Positions 29,501-36,125 of a stretch of 64,000 nucleotides of DNA are shown here, piece after piece. The position numbers were made by a program, and so were the translations under genes. The notes beneath the pieces are model-generated. The model ran no database searches. It saw only the letters and a list, made by a program, of their open reading frames with translations, and had not been told where the DNA came from. Location of the stretch: assembly GCA_016702605.1 (NCBI GenBank), contig JADJDQ010000021.1, positions 1,550,001 to 1,614,000 of the forward strand, given 5' to 3'. Numbering within the stretch: the stretch's first letter is position 1; every line of letters begins with the position of its first letter. The DNA comes from Candidatus Intricatilinea gracilis (GTDB lineage: Bacteria > Pseudomonadota > Gammaproteobacteria > Burkholderiales > Burkholderiaceae_C).

Positions 29501-30954
29501 TGGTCGACACCGTCATAGGCACCACCGGACTGGGCGACAGCCTGAGCCTGCTCGCAGCCGGAGCGGTGAAGATCTCGCGTTTCGAGACCGTGACCGGCTC
29601 GGGCGGCACCGACATCCTGACGCTGCTCGGCGCGGCTTCGGTCGCTGTCTCGGCCGTGGAATCGGTGGTCGGCAGCGCCGGGCTGGACACCCTCACCTTG
29701 ATGGCCGCAGGCAACGTGACCGAAAAGGGCATCGAGTCGGTGGTGGGGTCGAGTGGTGTGGACATCCTGACCATGGGCACGGCCGGATCACTCTCGGTGA
29801 GCGCCATCGACACGGTGATCGGCTCGGCGGGCGCCACCGACCTGGTGCGCATGCTGAGCACCAGCCTGTCCACCAGCGGGGTGGAATCGGTAATCGGCAG
29901 CAGCGCCACCATCGACACACTCAGCCTGGTCAGCGGCGGCACGGTGCGTGTCTCGGCCATCGAATCGGTGATCGGCACCACGGTGACCAACGATGCCGTG
30001 GTGATGCTCACCGGCGGTCTGCTGTCGATCTCGGGCATCGACAGCGTGACCGGCAGCGCCGGCGCCAGCGACACCGTCACGATGTTGACGGCCGGCGCAC
30101 TGGCAGTCTCCTCGGTGGAGTCGGTGATCGGCAGCAGCGGTATCGACAGCCTGACCATGATGGCCAGCGGCAGCCTCAGCGTGAGTGGTATCGAGACGGT
30201 GACCGGCTCGGCCGGTACCGCCGACCTGCTGCGCATGAGCAGCGCCGGCTCGATGGAGATCCGCGGTGTCGAGTCGGTGATCGGCTCGACCGGCACCGAC
30301 GTGTTGACGATGGGCATGGCCGGCACGGTGAAGGTCTCGGCCATCGAGACGGTGATCGGCAGCACGGCCAGCACCGACGCACTGACACTGCGCACCGCCG
30401 GCGCGGTGGCGGTGTCGGACGTCGAGACCGTCGTCGGTGCAGGCCTCGGAATCGACACGGTGACGATGCTGACGACCGGCACGCTGGTGGCGTCCAACGT
30501 GGACAGCGTGATCGGCACGGCGGGTGACGACACCATCGTGATGCGCGGCGCCAGCACCGACACGGTGTGGGCCGGCGGCGGCGCCGACAGCCTGACGGCG
30601 GGCACGGGTGTCGACCACTTCCTGTACAAGGCCCAGGGCGACTCGGGCCTGGGGGTGTCGGCCGACACCATCACCGGCTTCAATGCAGGCAACGCTGCAT
30701 CGACGGTCGACCAGCTCTACCTGCTGGGACTGGTGCAGGGCACGATGCACTTCGCCGGAAATGCCGCCTTCAGCTCGAACCTGGGCAACACCGAGGTGCG
30801 GGCGATCTCGGGCACGGCCTACGGCGCGGGCCTGACCGCCAGCGATGCGGTGATCCAGGTCGACCTGGACGGCAACGGCACGGCCGACATGGAAATCAAG
30901 CTGCTCGGCACCAACGTGGCCAACATCGACCAGGGCGACATCTTCGGCGGCTGA
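17581..30954 (+). CDS. Giant Ser/Thr-rich tandem-repeat protein with C-terminal type I secretion domain
   Basis: The product has about 4,457 residues from ATG 17581 (MADVIINGITLGG). Residues from about 20 to 4312 consist of back-to-back 25-27-residue repeats approximating LL.aG...VS.[IV][DE][ST]V[IV]G[ST]. By length there are about 165-170 copies. In repeats I sampled about a quarter of residues are Ser or Thr. I saw no cysteine, and only a handful of proline or aromatic residues. The alternating hydrophobic pattern suggests a beta-solenoid (inference). The last 145 residues resemble the serralysin C-terminal domain: WAGGGADSLTAG as a degenerate RTX nonapeptide, DTITGFNAG, and DLDGNGTADMEIKLLG with a C-terminal DIFGG. 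This is a secretion signal for PrtD-type exporters, and such an exporter is encoded divergently. Likely a surface, sheath or adhesin-like protein. An in-frame TTG at 17434 is rejected because the added residues are basic and unlike the rest. Confidence 0.93.
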   Translation: MADVIINGITLGGVPASIGGSTATDDTLTLLGSTSLAISDIESVIGSTGVDTIVLRSANPETVSVSAIDSLIGSTGTDIVSLADQATMSISGVETVLGSSLGDTLSLLTAGSVAVSDVASVVGTSGADTVSLLTDGTVAISAIDTVIGSSGSADTVQLLNTGTLKVSGVESVLGGTGTTEVVTLLEPGNSIAVSDINTVIGTTDTTEAVTLLTDGVVAVSAIDSVVGTAGADTVSLLASSNLSASDVDTVLGSSGTDVVTLATTGNLSVSRVETVVGTANTSEILTLLTAGNVAVSDIDSVVGTTASTDAVTLLTTGTIAVSGVDSVIGTADTTDIVTLLNAGTLKVSDVDSVIGATGQTEVVQLLTAGALSVSEVDTVVGSTDIDTVTYLTTGTLVVSGIESVVGTTDATDVVQLLAAGSVSVSDVDTVVGTTGTGDAVTLANSGALTVSGVETVTGTAATTDVLTLAGGGVVRVSDIASVVGSTASDTVRMLNAGSMSVDAVDSLIGSAGTDVVTLATPSTVAMSSVETVLGSSGGDVLTLLTAGAVAVSDVATVLGSNGADAVTLLAAGTTAVSAIETVIGSTGNDELQMLTAGTLKVSEVESVVGSATRTEVVQLINAGDSLGVSDINTVIGTTDTTESITLLTAGAVAVSAIDSVIGSSGADAVTLLAGGTVGTSDVETVLGSTGVDIVSLDNAGNLAVSRVETVIGTAGDSTETLTLLTSGSVALSDIDSVIGTAATTDAVTMLTAGTLALSAVDTVIGSADSTDAVTLLNAGLVKVSGVESVTGSTTTTEIVQMTSAASMLVSDIDTVIGSGSVDTITLATTGTLLVSGVESLIGTSDTTDIVQLLTSGAITVSGIDTVVGTSGVNDVVTLSTAGALAVDRIDTVVGSTDTGDALTLLSSGLVRVSGVESVVGASTLTEVVQMLTNGTISVSDIATVLGASGNDQVTLLAAGAVAVSGIESVLGSTDAGDELTLLGGGSVIVEDVDTVIGQAGQLETLTLAGTAANVSVSAIDSVVGSTDTAESVTLLSTGSITLQDVESLTGTSLTTDVARLIGNGSSLTVSDVASVIGSTGTDVITMATGTLAVSGVDTVIGSGGADVLTLNSGGAVTVSEVESIVGQTGLTEVVSLGGSDAVVSVSGVDSVIGTSGSSDHLTMGAAGNLAVSDIESVTGSGSSADVLQLLGTGSAIAVDTIASVIGSTGTDVLTMAAGTLAVSAIETVVGSAGTDVLTINSAGAVEVSDVETVIGQAGLVETISLTGTSGVVSISGVNSVIGSSGSADAVTLLATGAVALQDVESIMGTGAATDVATLLGTEAAISVADMGTVVGTTGADTVTMASSTLAVSSIETIVGSGGSTDVLRLTSGGAVDVTDVETVLGAAGAVDTVTFGDTGIHAISSIESVVGTSGADTLQLLAGGGLAITDVETVLGSSGTDVVTLLTAATLAVSDVETVVGSADSTDEVTLLTEGTISVAGVESVTGTAGDDRVDISGGGNITVAGGAVAVDSIVGSNNAVEIVTLAASAGGTVTVNMIDSVIGSAGSDVLRVGAGTITVSAVETVLGTTGVVEVVQMLDGGTLGISDIDSIIGSTATTDVLELLSAGSVAVSAVETVTGSSGADTLTLLAGGTVEVSAIDSVIGSAGSDDVLVLSEAAAAIKVSGVETVTGQSGGTDKVTMLAGGALAVSDVASVVGSTGAGDVLTLLNGAAVEVSAIESVIGSTDSGDHVTLSSHGNLSVSAVESITGSGNSGTSGDVLTLLDATAVTVDGIASVIGSAGTDDVVTQASQNVTLAVSAVETVVGAGGTADSVQLLAGGSISVSDVDRVVGSNATDTVALLDNSLLQVSSVETVVGSSGADELHLLAAGAIAVSDVESVRGSAGTDVLTLLTGAAIAVSSIETVVGSTDVSDAVTLAAAGSIAVSAVESVTGAGGTADTVRLLAAGTVNVSDVDSVIGSTGTDTLALLTASDISMSAIESVIGSTATDVVHLLTSAAVALSDVETVVGGLGTTDAVTLLTSGTLSVSQVESVTGTGESTDQVVLLSAGAIAVSDVASVTGISGAADSVRLLDAGAVAVDFVDTVIGTGGGSDAVTQLTTDTTLNVAHVARVVGTTESADVVRLLAAGSLTVSDVESVLGSLAATDQVTMANGGSLSISGIETVTGSVANTDTVNLLTAASVKLSDVDSVIGSSGTDVLTLLATGTLAVSAIETVVGSAGGDTVQMLATGNLGVSSVASVVGTGATTDVVRLLAAGAIEVSDVASVIGSVGTDVLTLATDGTVNLAGIESVLGSNATEVVRLMAAANLAVSDIDTVIGKSGAVDSVTLLTQGTISTQDVDSVVGSTGSADVLSLLGAGAVKVSRIESVLGSTGSDVVTMAETGSLAVSDIETVLGSTAAGDSLELLSAGTVAISAIETVTGSTGTDVLQMLASAAITVSDVETVLGSSGVTDRVTMTQPGTLAVSGVETAIGSTDTADEIQLLGGGTLRVSAFESVIGSTASNDAVVMLETGALSISAIESLVGTTGTDIATMLAGGTLTVSAIESVIGSTDAGDEVRMATGGAIGVSGIERVVGSAGNADTVTLLAAGTLEVSAVESVIGSGDTGDTVQMLASGALRVSAIDTVLGASTLTEVVTLMAGTELAVSDIATVIGQTSETETLTMLTGGTLAVSSIESVVGSGNSDDVVRMLAGGATAVSGVETVIGSAGLTDTVSLTNAGDNLVVSAVDTVIGTTDSSTETVTLLTAGSIQLRDIDSAIGTSATGEVLTLLSEGAISAEKFESIVGSTGADALTLAGAGGRVTISRIESLIGSTGTDIVTLAQGGTLELDQVETVLGSATAVDALTLSGGQHAIAVAAVDSVTGQSGATDTVTMLAAGALRVAEIESVVGSGGTDVLTLGEATDLTASGVETVLGSTGTDSVTLAGSQTAIAISSIEAVTGNATATTDTVTLLASGAITVSGIDTVLGASGATDQVTLSADDRLRISGVETVIGATGSEALVMLTGGAVAISSIETVTGSTGAADVVTLLDTPAAALQVSAIETVIGTTGAGDALQMLAGGRLAVSAIESVTGSAGSLDVLQMLDSGNIAVSAIESVLGTTAAGDSITLMTTASIKVSGVDIVVGTGASTDQVTLLTGGAIAVSDVARVIGSSGTADALTLLATGSVAVSAIESVVGTGGGDTVSLLAAATLNVSGVASVLGSTGTDVVNLLTTGALAVSKVETVLGSTAAGDAVTMLTTGTLATSRIESVTGTTATTDVLRLLSAGSVAVSVIDTVIGSTGTDILTVSDSGTTAALAISGIESVIGTTATAETLTLLTAGNVSMSGFERVIGSLATTDAITLLGSASLDISGVETVIGGADTTDQVTLLAAGSLRVSSVESVVGSTATTDVVTMLASGSLEVSGVETVIGNAVLTEVVSFADATLSVSRVDSVIGSVTGTEVLKLLTGGVVSISSVDSVLGSAAVNDQINLLASGTVAVSGVESVLGTAQGGDAVHMLRAGSMAVSAVESVIGSAGVDVIRMEGGGTLQISAVESLIGSTDTGDTIEMLAAGAIRVSAIETVIGSTATTDKVTLATAGNLVVSGVESVIGTKAANETVTLLGAGSVGISGIESVIGTADTGDVVRLLTAGRVAVSAIDSVVGSSGADVVTLLTGGAIATQQVETVIGSAGTADLLTLNAAGTVAVSAIESVYGQTGQVEVVKLLTAGALAVSDVNSVIGSAGSTDSITLLQGGAIAVQGVETVTGSLATGDVVTMNLAGTLRVSAVETVIGSAAAGDVVRMLESGALAVSRVESVVGTTGASDTLSLLGTGNKVRIEAIESVIGSTATNDLLTLAVAGNVVVSAVESVIGSTGVDALTMLATGTLAVSAIETVTGSGETSDVVRLLTAGNISVGAVESVLGSAGINRVTLLGPGTVAVSAVETVTGSAGAGDVVQMLTGGMLATSLVETVLGISLTTDAITLLGSGNAVVATSMVDTVIGTTGLGDSLSLLAAGAVKISRFETVTGSGGTDILTLLGAASVAVSAVESVVGSAGLDTLTLMAAGNVTEKGIESVVGSSGVDILTMGTAGSLSVSAIDTVIGSAGATDLVRMLSTSLSTSGVESVIGSSATIDTLSLVSGGTVRVSAIESVIGTTVTNDAVVMLTGGLLSISGIDSVTGSAGASDTVTMLTAGALAVSSVESVIGSSGIDSLTMMASGSLSVSGIETVTGSAGTADLLRMSSAGSMEIRGVESVIGSTGTDVLTMGMAGTVKVSAIETVIGSTASTDALTLRTAGAVAVSDVETVVGAGLGIDTVTMLTTGTLVASNVDSVIGTAGDDTIVMRGASTDTVWAGGGADSLTAGTGVDHFLYKAQGDSGLGVSADTITGFNAGNAASTVDQLYLLGLVQGTMHFAGNAAFSSNLGNTEVRAISGTAYGAGLTASDAVIQVDLDGNGTADMEIKLLGTNVANIDQGDIFGG
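17641..30516 (+). repeat. Coding tandem-repeat array, about 75-81 bp per unit
   Basis: The DNA repeats follow the protein repeats; units are diverged rather than identical, differing at many third positions and at variable residues. This argues for an old, selected array rather than a recent expansion. Strong codon bias in the repeats keeps several other frames open, so long antisense reading frames appear that are artefacts. Confidence 0.9.
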
Positions 30955-30998
30955 TCGCCGGCCGCCCAGGCCGCCACCGGCCACCTCCTGCCGGTTCT

Positions 30999-31036
30999 CG
31001 GGGCGCCGAAATGGCGCCCCGGGACTGCTCTTTTCC
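30999..31036 (+). terminator. Rho-independent terminator after the giant repeat gene
   Basis: GGGGCGCC and GGCGCCCC form a perfect eight-base stem (extendable by one pair) around a GAAAT loop, followed by a pyrimidine-rich CTCTTTTCC. It lies about 45 bp after the stop and separates this gene from the downstream glycosyltransferase gene. Confidence 0.6.
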
Positions 31037-31073
31037 GGTTCAGGTTTCAGATCGGCCCACCTAAGCTGGTGCC

Positions 31074-34000
31074 ATGGAACTTGCACAGCCCGTCTCCGTC
31101 GTTGCGCCCGACACGGCCTACGCCGCCGCCCTCAAAGCGGCGCTGCAGGCGTTTCATGCCCAGCAGCCAGCCGCGATGGAAAACCACTGCGCAGCCGCCC
31201 TGGCGCTGCGCCCCGAGTCGGCCCATGCGCAGCAACTCATGGGTGTGGCGCTGCACCTGCTGGGCCGCCACGCCGAGGCCCTGCCCTGGATGGACCGGGC
31301 GTCGCTCACCCAGCCGGTCAGCACCGAACTGCTCATCAACCGCGGCGAGGTGCTGCGCAGCCTGCAACGTTGGGCCGACGCCGAGCAGGCCTTCGAGCAG
31401 GCCTTGACACAGTCGCCGGGCAACACCGAGGCGCTCAACAACCTGGGCCTGGTGCTGCAGGCACGCGGGCGTTTCGACGCTGCCGAGACGCGTTACCGCG
31501 CGGCGCTGGCCGAACGCGCCGACCATGTCGAGGCGCTCAACAACCTCGGCACCTTGTGCCAGGAAACCCGCCGCCCCACCGAGGCCGAAGCCTGTTACCG
31601 CCAGGTGCTGGCCCAGCGCCCCGGCCACCGCAACGCCCTCAACAACCTGGCCACCATCGCCAAGGAAGCCGGCCGGGTCGACGAGGCGCATAGCCTGTAC
31701 CGCCAGGTGCTGGCCGACTCACCCGACTTCTGGCGCAGCTGGAACAGCCTCGGTCAACTCGCCAAGGACCAGGGCGACTACGACGAAGCCATCGCCTGCT
31801 ACCGCCGCTCGCTGGCCATCGCGCCGGGCAATGCCGACACGCTCTACAACATCGCCCTGCTCGAACTGTTGTTCGGCGACCGCCTGGACGACAACGGCGA
31901 GCCGCTGCTGGCACAGGGATTCGCGCACTACGAGGTGCGCTACGACGGCCGCTCGCAGAACAAGAGTGCGCCCAAGCCACCCGAGCTGGGCTGCCCGATG
32001 TGGCGCGGCGAACCCCTGGCCGGCAAACACATCGCCCTGGTACGTGAACAGGGCCTGGGTGACCAGCTGCAGTTCTGCCGGTATGCGGCACTGGTGCGTG
32101 CCCTCGGCGCCGAAGTCACCCTCATCGTCGACGGCCCGCTGGTCGAGCTGATGCAAACGCTGGACGGCCCGACCCGCGTCATCGCACCCGGCCAACAACG
32201 CGATTACATCTACGACTACTGGGCCTTTCAGCTCAGCCTGCCGCACCGGCTGAGAACAACGCTGGACACGATTCCCGCACCCACGCCCTACCTGCGGGCC
32301 GACGCCGCCGCACGTGCCAGCTGGCGCCGACGTTTCGACGCCCTGGGCGCCGGCCCCAAGGTCGGCATCGTCTGGGCCGGCAACCCCGAACACGCCAACA
32401 ACCGCAACCGATCGATGGACCTGGCCGATCTGGCGCCAGTGCTGGCCGTGCCGGGCGTGCATTTCGTCAGCCTGCAAAAAGGCGCGGCGGCGGTGCAGGA
32501 ACTGCGTACCTCGCCCTGGGCCGAGCACATCCTCGATCTCGACGCTGACCTGAACAGCTACGCCGACACCGCCGCCGTGCTGGCCGAACTCGACTTGCTC
32601 ATCAGCGTCGACACCTCGGTCATTCACCTGGCCGGCGCCTTGAACCGCCCCTGCTGGGCGCTGCTCGCCCACGGCCCCGACTGGCGCTGGATGCGTGGGC
32701 ACGAGCACACACCCTGGTATCCCAGCGTGCGATTGATGCGCCAGCCGGCACCACGCGACTGGACGAGTGTGGCGCAAGACGTTTCCAACGCGCTTGTAGC
32801 AACTTTGTCTCGACCTTCAGCTTCGGACTGCGCTGCCCAGGCAGTCGCCCTGCTGAACCAGGCCATGTCCGCCATCCGCGCCGGGCGTGAAGCCGAGGGT
32901 GAAACCTGCTGCCGCCGCGCCCTGGCGCTGCAGGACAGTGTCGACGCCTGGCATCTGCTCGCCCTGTCGCTCAAGCGGCAGCAGCAACTCGAGCCCGCCG
33001 CAGCGGCGTTTGCGGCCGCGCTGCAGCGGTGTGGCGACGCGCCGTTTCGTGCCACCGTGCTGGCCAACCTCGGCCACCTCGAACGCAGCCGCGGCGATGA
33101 GGCCGCTGCCCAGGCCTGCTACGAACTGGCGCTGGCCCTGCGCGAGGCCCAGGTCGCCGCTGGTCAGGCGGTGAGCGGCAACGACGAACTGGCCGAGCTA
33201 CGGGTGCAGCTGGGCAATGCCCTGGCCGCACAAGGCCGCACCGCCGAGGCCGAAGCCTGCTGGCGCCGCGGGTTGGACCTGGCGCCCGGCTCACCCGGCC
33301 TGCTCAACGCCCTGGCGGCACAGAGCCAGAAACAAGGCCGCCCGGCAGAAGCGGAAAAGCTCTACCGCGACGCACTGATAGACGACCCGGCCAGCGCGCC
33401 TGTGCTCTACAACCTGGCCGGCGTGCTCAACGACAGCGGCCGCCTGACCGACGCCATCACGCAGTACCAGGCGGCCCTGGCCGTCGACCCGGGTTATGTG
33501 AACGCGCTGACCTCGCTGCTGCGGGTGCAGCAAAGTGCGTGCCTCTGGGGTGATGGGGACACGGCATCGTCACCCACCGCCAACGCCCAGGCCACCGCCC
33601 TGCGTGTGCGCGAGGTGGTGGCGGGTGAACCGCGCCAGCCGGTCTTTCCCTTCGCCTTCCTGGCCATCGAAGCCAGCCGCGCCGAACAACGTCGCTGCGC
33701 CCAGCAATGGGTGCAGATGCAGTACCGGCCGCAGCTGGAACTGGCGCGCCGGCTGAAATTCGACCATGCACTCGGCCCGCGACGCAGCCCGGCCGACCTG
33801 GGCGGCAACACGCGTCGCCTGCGTATCGGCTACCTCAGCTCGGATCTGCACAACCACGCCACGGCCTACCTGATCGCCGAAGTCTTCGAGCGCCATGACC
33901 GCCGCCTGGTCGAGACCTTCGCCTACTCGTGTGCGCCCGACGACGGCCGCGAGATGCGCCCGCGCCTGCGCGCCGCTCTCGAACACTTCGTCGACGTGGT

Positions 34001-35660
34001 CGACCTTCCGCCCGAGCAACTCGCACGGCGTATCCATGCGGACTCCATCGACATCCTGGTGGACCTGAAGGGATACACCCGCGATACCCGCAGCCAGGTG
34101 CTCGCCCTGCGGCCCGCGCCCGTACAGGTGAACTGGCTGGGTTACCCCGGCACGCTGGGTGATGCCTTTGCCGACTACGTGCTTGGCGACCCGATCGTCA
34201 CGCCTGTCGAGCACGCGGCCGACTACGACGAACACATCGCCCAGATGCCGCACTGCTACCAGCCCAACGACCGCCAGCGCCGCATTGCGTCCATGCCCAG
34301 CCGCGCCTCGCTCGGCCTGCCCGATGACGCGCTCGTGTTGTGCTGCTTCAACCACACCTACAAGATCACGCCGACGGTGTTTGCGCGCTGGGTCAGCGTC
34401 CTGCAGGCGCTGCCAGACGCCGTGCTTTGGTTGCTCAAGTCCAACAGCCTGGCCGAGGCCAATCTTCGCCAGCGCCTGGCCGACGTCGGGCTGCCGCCCG
34501 AGCGCCTGATCTTTGCCGCCGAAGCCCCCCTGGCCGAGCACCTGGGCCGTCTGCAGCAGGCCGATCTGCTGCTGGACACCGAGCCGTACAACGCACACAC
34601 CACGTCGAGTGATGCGCTGTGGGCCGGCGTGCCGGTGCTCACGCGTACCGGTGACACCTTCCCGTCGCGCGTGGCCACCAGCCTGGTGACCGCCGCCGGC
34701 CTGCCCGAACTGGCGGTCCGGACGGGCGAAGCGTATGTCGCATTGGCCATCGAACTGGGTCGTGACCGGCCGCGCCTGGCCGCACTCAAGCAACAACTGC
34801 TGCAGCAGCGCCTTCACTCACCACTGTTCGACAGCGAACGTTTTACCCGCGACCTCGAAGCGCTCTACCAACGCATGTGGGCGCGCGCCGAGCATCGGTT
34901 GCCACCCGAGCCCCTGCTTGCACAGACACGCGACCTCACCGCCGAAACGACATCGACCCCCCAGCCGGCCATCGACACGCCTGAGAACACCGCCCACCTG
35001 AAGCCCGCCGTGCCTGTCGGTGCTTCGGCGTTGGACACCCCACCCACAGCGCCCGCCATGACCACAGCCGAACTCGCCAGCACATCCGCCGCGTCCCTGC
35101 CATCGAGCACGGCGCCCGACAACTACCACGAGCTGCTCATCGGCTGCGGCGGCAACCATGCCAAGAAGCTCGCGCTGGGTGGCCGCAGCGAGTGGCATCA
35201 CCTGACTACGCTGGACATCAACCCGCACCACCACCCCGATCTGGTGTGGGACCTGACACAACTGCCGCTGCCCTTCGAGCCCAACAGCTTCGACGAGATC
35301 CATGCCTACGAGGTGCTCGAACACACCGGCGCACAAGGTGACTACAAGTTCTTCTTCGCCCAGTTCGCCGAGTTCTGGCGCATCCTCAAGCCAGGCGGTG
35401 TGCTCATCGGCACCTGCCCGTCGCGCCTGTCACCCTGGGCCTGGGGCGACCCATCACACACGCGGGTGATCCAGCCGGAGCACTTCATCTTTCTCGACCA
35501 GAGGCAATACATCGCCCAGGTCGGCAAGACGGCGATGAGCGACTTCCGCTGGATTTTCAAGGACGACTTCAGCGTCGTGCATGCCAAGGACGATGGCCAG
35601 CTGCTGCAGTTCGCGCTGCGGGCGGTCAAACCCTCGCGTATCCCGGCGGCCTACCTGTAG
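31074..35660 (+). CDS. Multidomain glycosyltransferase: TPR - GT9-like - TPR - GT41 (SPINDLY/OGT-type) - SAM methyltransferase
   Basis: The 1,528-residue protein has five parts. Residues about 20-270 are TPR repeats (NTEALNNLGLVLQARGRFDAA type). Residues 300-570 are a GT9/heptosyltransferase-like domain (VGIVWAGNPEHANN, SVDTSVIHLAGAL). Residues 585-820 are a second TPR set. Residues 914-1285 are a GT41 domain: the SPINDLY start GYLSSDLHNHATAYL, LVDLKGYTRDTR, VNWLGYPGTLG, the UDP-site lysine in FNHTYKITP (about 1097) and His1175 in AHTTSSDALWAG. Residues 1350-1500 are a class I methyltransferase (LLIGCGGNHAKK, EIHAYEVLEHTG, LKPGGVLIGTCP). A Thr/Pro/Ala-rich linker joins the last two. GT41 enzymes move sugars from nucleotide donors onto Ser/Thr or other protein residues. 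The neighbouring Ser/Thr-rich repeat protein is the obvious candidate acceptor (inference). Confidence 0.88.
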   Translation: MELAQPVSVVAPDTAYAAALKAALQAFHAQQPAAMENHCAAALALRPESAHAQQLMGVALHLLGRHAEALPWMDRASLTQPVSTELLINRGEVLRSLQRWADAEQAFEQALTQSPGNTEALNNLGLVLQARGRFDAAETRYRAALAERADHVEALNNLGTLCQETRRPTEAEACYRQVLAQRPGHRNALNNLATIAKEAGRVDEAHSLYRQVLADSPDFWRSWNSLGQLAKDQGDYDEAIACYRRSLAIAPGNADTLYNIALLELLFGDRLDDNGEPLLAQGFAHYEVRYDGRSQNKSAPKPPELGCPMWRGEPLAGKHIALVREQGLGDQLQFCRYAALVRALGAEVTLIVDGPLVELMQTLDGPTRVIAPGQQRDYIYDYWAFQLSLPHRLRTTLDTIPAPTPYLRADAAARASWRRRFDALGAGPKVGIVWAGNPEHANNRNRSMDLADLAPVLAVPGVHFVSLQKGAAAVQELRTSPWAEHILDLDADLNSYADTAAVLAELDLLISVDTSVIHLAGALNRPCWALLAHGPDWRWMRGHEHTPWYPSVRLMRQPAPRDWTSVAQDVSNALVATLSRPSASDCAAQAVALLNQAMSAIRAGREAEGETCCRRALALQDSVDAWHLLALSLKRQQQLEPAAAAFAAALQRCGDAPFRATVLANLGHLERSRGDEAAAQACYELALALREAQVAAGQAVSGNDELAELRVQLGNALAAQGRTAEAEACWRRGLDLAPGSPGLLNALAAQSQKQGRPAEAEKLYRDALIDDPASAPVLYNLAGVLNDSGRLTDAITQYQAALAVDPGYVNALTSLLRVQQSACLWGDGDTASSPTANAQATALRVREVVAGEPRQPVFPFAFLAIEASRAEQRRCAQQWVQMQYRPQLELARRLKFDHALGPRRSPADLGGNTRRLRIGYLSSDLHNHATAYLIAEVFERHDRRLVETFAYSCAPDDGREMRPRLRAALEHFVDVVDLPPEQLARRIHADSIDILVDLKGYTRDTRSQVLALRPAPVQVNWLGYPGTLGDAFADYVLGDPIVTPVEHAADYDEHIAQMPHCYQPNDRQRRIASMPSRASLGLPDDALVLCCFNHTYKITPTVFARWVSVLQALPDAVLWLLKSNSLAEANLRQRLADVGLPPERLIFAAEAPLAEHLGRLQQADLLLDTEPYNAHTTSSDALWAGVPVLTRTGDTFPSRVATSLVTAAGLPELAVRTGEAYVALAIELGRDRPRLAALKQQLLQQRLHSPLFDSERFTRDLEALYQRMWARAEHRLPPEPLLAQTRDLTAETTSTPQPAIDTPENTAHLKPAVPVGASALDTPPTAPAMTTAELASTSAASLPSSTAPDNYHELLIGCGGNHAKKLALGGRSEWHHLTTLDINPHHHPDLVWDLTQLPLPFEPNSFDEIHAYEVLEHTGAQGDYKFFFAQFAEFWRILKPGGVLIGTCPSRLSPWAWGDPSHTRVIQPEHFIFLDQRQYIAQVGKTAMSDFRWIFKDDFSVVHAKDDGQLLQFALRAVKPSRIPAAYL

Positions 35661-35820
35661 CGCTGCCTGGCCGCGGTTGTCCGACGCGGCCCGATCTCCT
35701 CACTCTTGCAGGCTCCGCCTCGGCCGGGCGATAGGACCTGGCTTGTTCACGGCCAGCGCCAGATCTGCTCGGGGCATCCCGACTGGCCGGCGCACTCGAT
35801 AACTTCAATTGGGAGACTTC

Positions 35821-36111
35821 ATGACGCAATACATGGGCATCGACTGGCTGGCCGTGTGCATAACATTCCCTGCCATCTACCTGTTGAGCCGCAAGAGCCG
35901 CAAGGGATTCCTGCTCATGGTGGCAGGCAACCTGTGCTGGGCCCTGATCGGCTACCTGGCAGAAAGTTATGCGATGACCGCCGCGAACCTGTGTTTCCTG
36001 ATCATGAACCTGCACGCCTATGCGAGCTGGGCTCACGGTGATCCACGTCCGCTGCGCACAGCGCCTGCCAACCGCCCAAGCCTGCATGACAACCGGCAAT
36101 CGCCGGTCTGA
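35821..36111 (+). CDS. Small three-helix membrane protein, unknown function
   Basis: The 96-residue product is not recognised. The start at 35821 has a good ribosome site (GGGAG, 6-7 bases away). Three hydrophobic stretches are visible (LAVCITFPAIYLL, FLLMVAGNLCWALIGYL, TAANLCFLIMNLHAYASW) with a basic RKSRKG loop after the first, then a polar tail. The size and three-helix plan recall SemiSWEET or PnuC-like small carriers, but no diagnostic motif could be confirmed. It ends 14 bp before the next glycosyltransferase start, so the two are probably co-transcribed. Confidence 0.65.
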   Translation: MTQYMGIDWLAVCITFPAIYLLSRKSRKGFLLMVAGNLCWALIGYLAESYAMTAANLCFLIMNLHAYASWAHGDPRPLRTAPANRPSLHDNRQSPV

Positions 36112-36125
36112 CCAGCCACATCGCC

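Noticed and set aside
17641..30516. Regular DNA repeats resembling a CRISPR or minisatellite array
   Set aside because: The repeat is in phase with codons, the units are diverged, there are no unique spacers of constant length, and one long reading frame covers all of it.
30500..30954. Classifying the giant protein as an RTX toxin
   Set aside because: Only one degenerate GGxGxD-like unit is visible near the C-terminus, with no toxin or enzyme domain. The secretion domain resembles serralysins, but the body is a different repeat.
31719..32777. Minus-strand 352-codon frame opposite the first large glycosyltransferase
   Set aside because: Shadow of a GC-rich gene; no conserved motif, while the sense strand has full GT9-like and TPR signatures.
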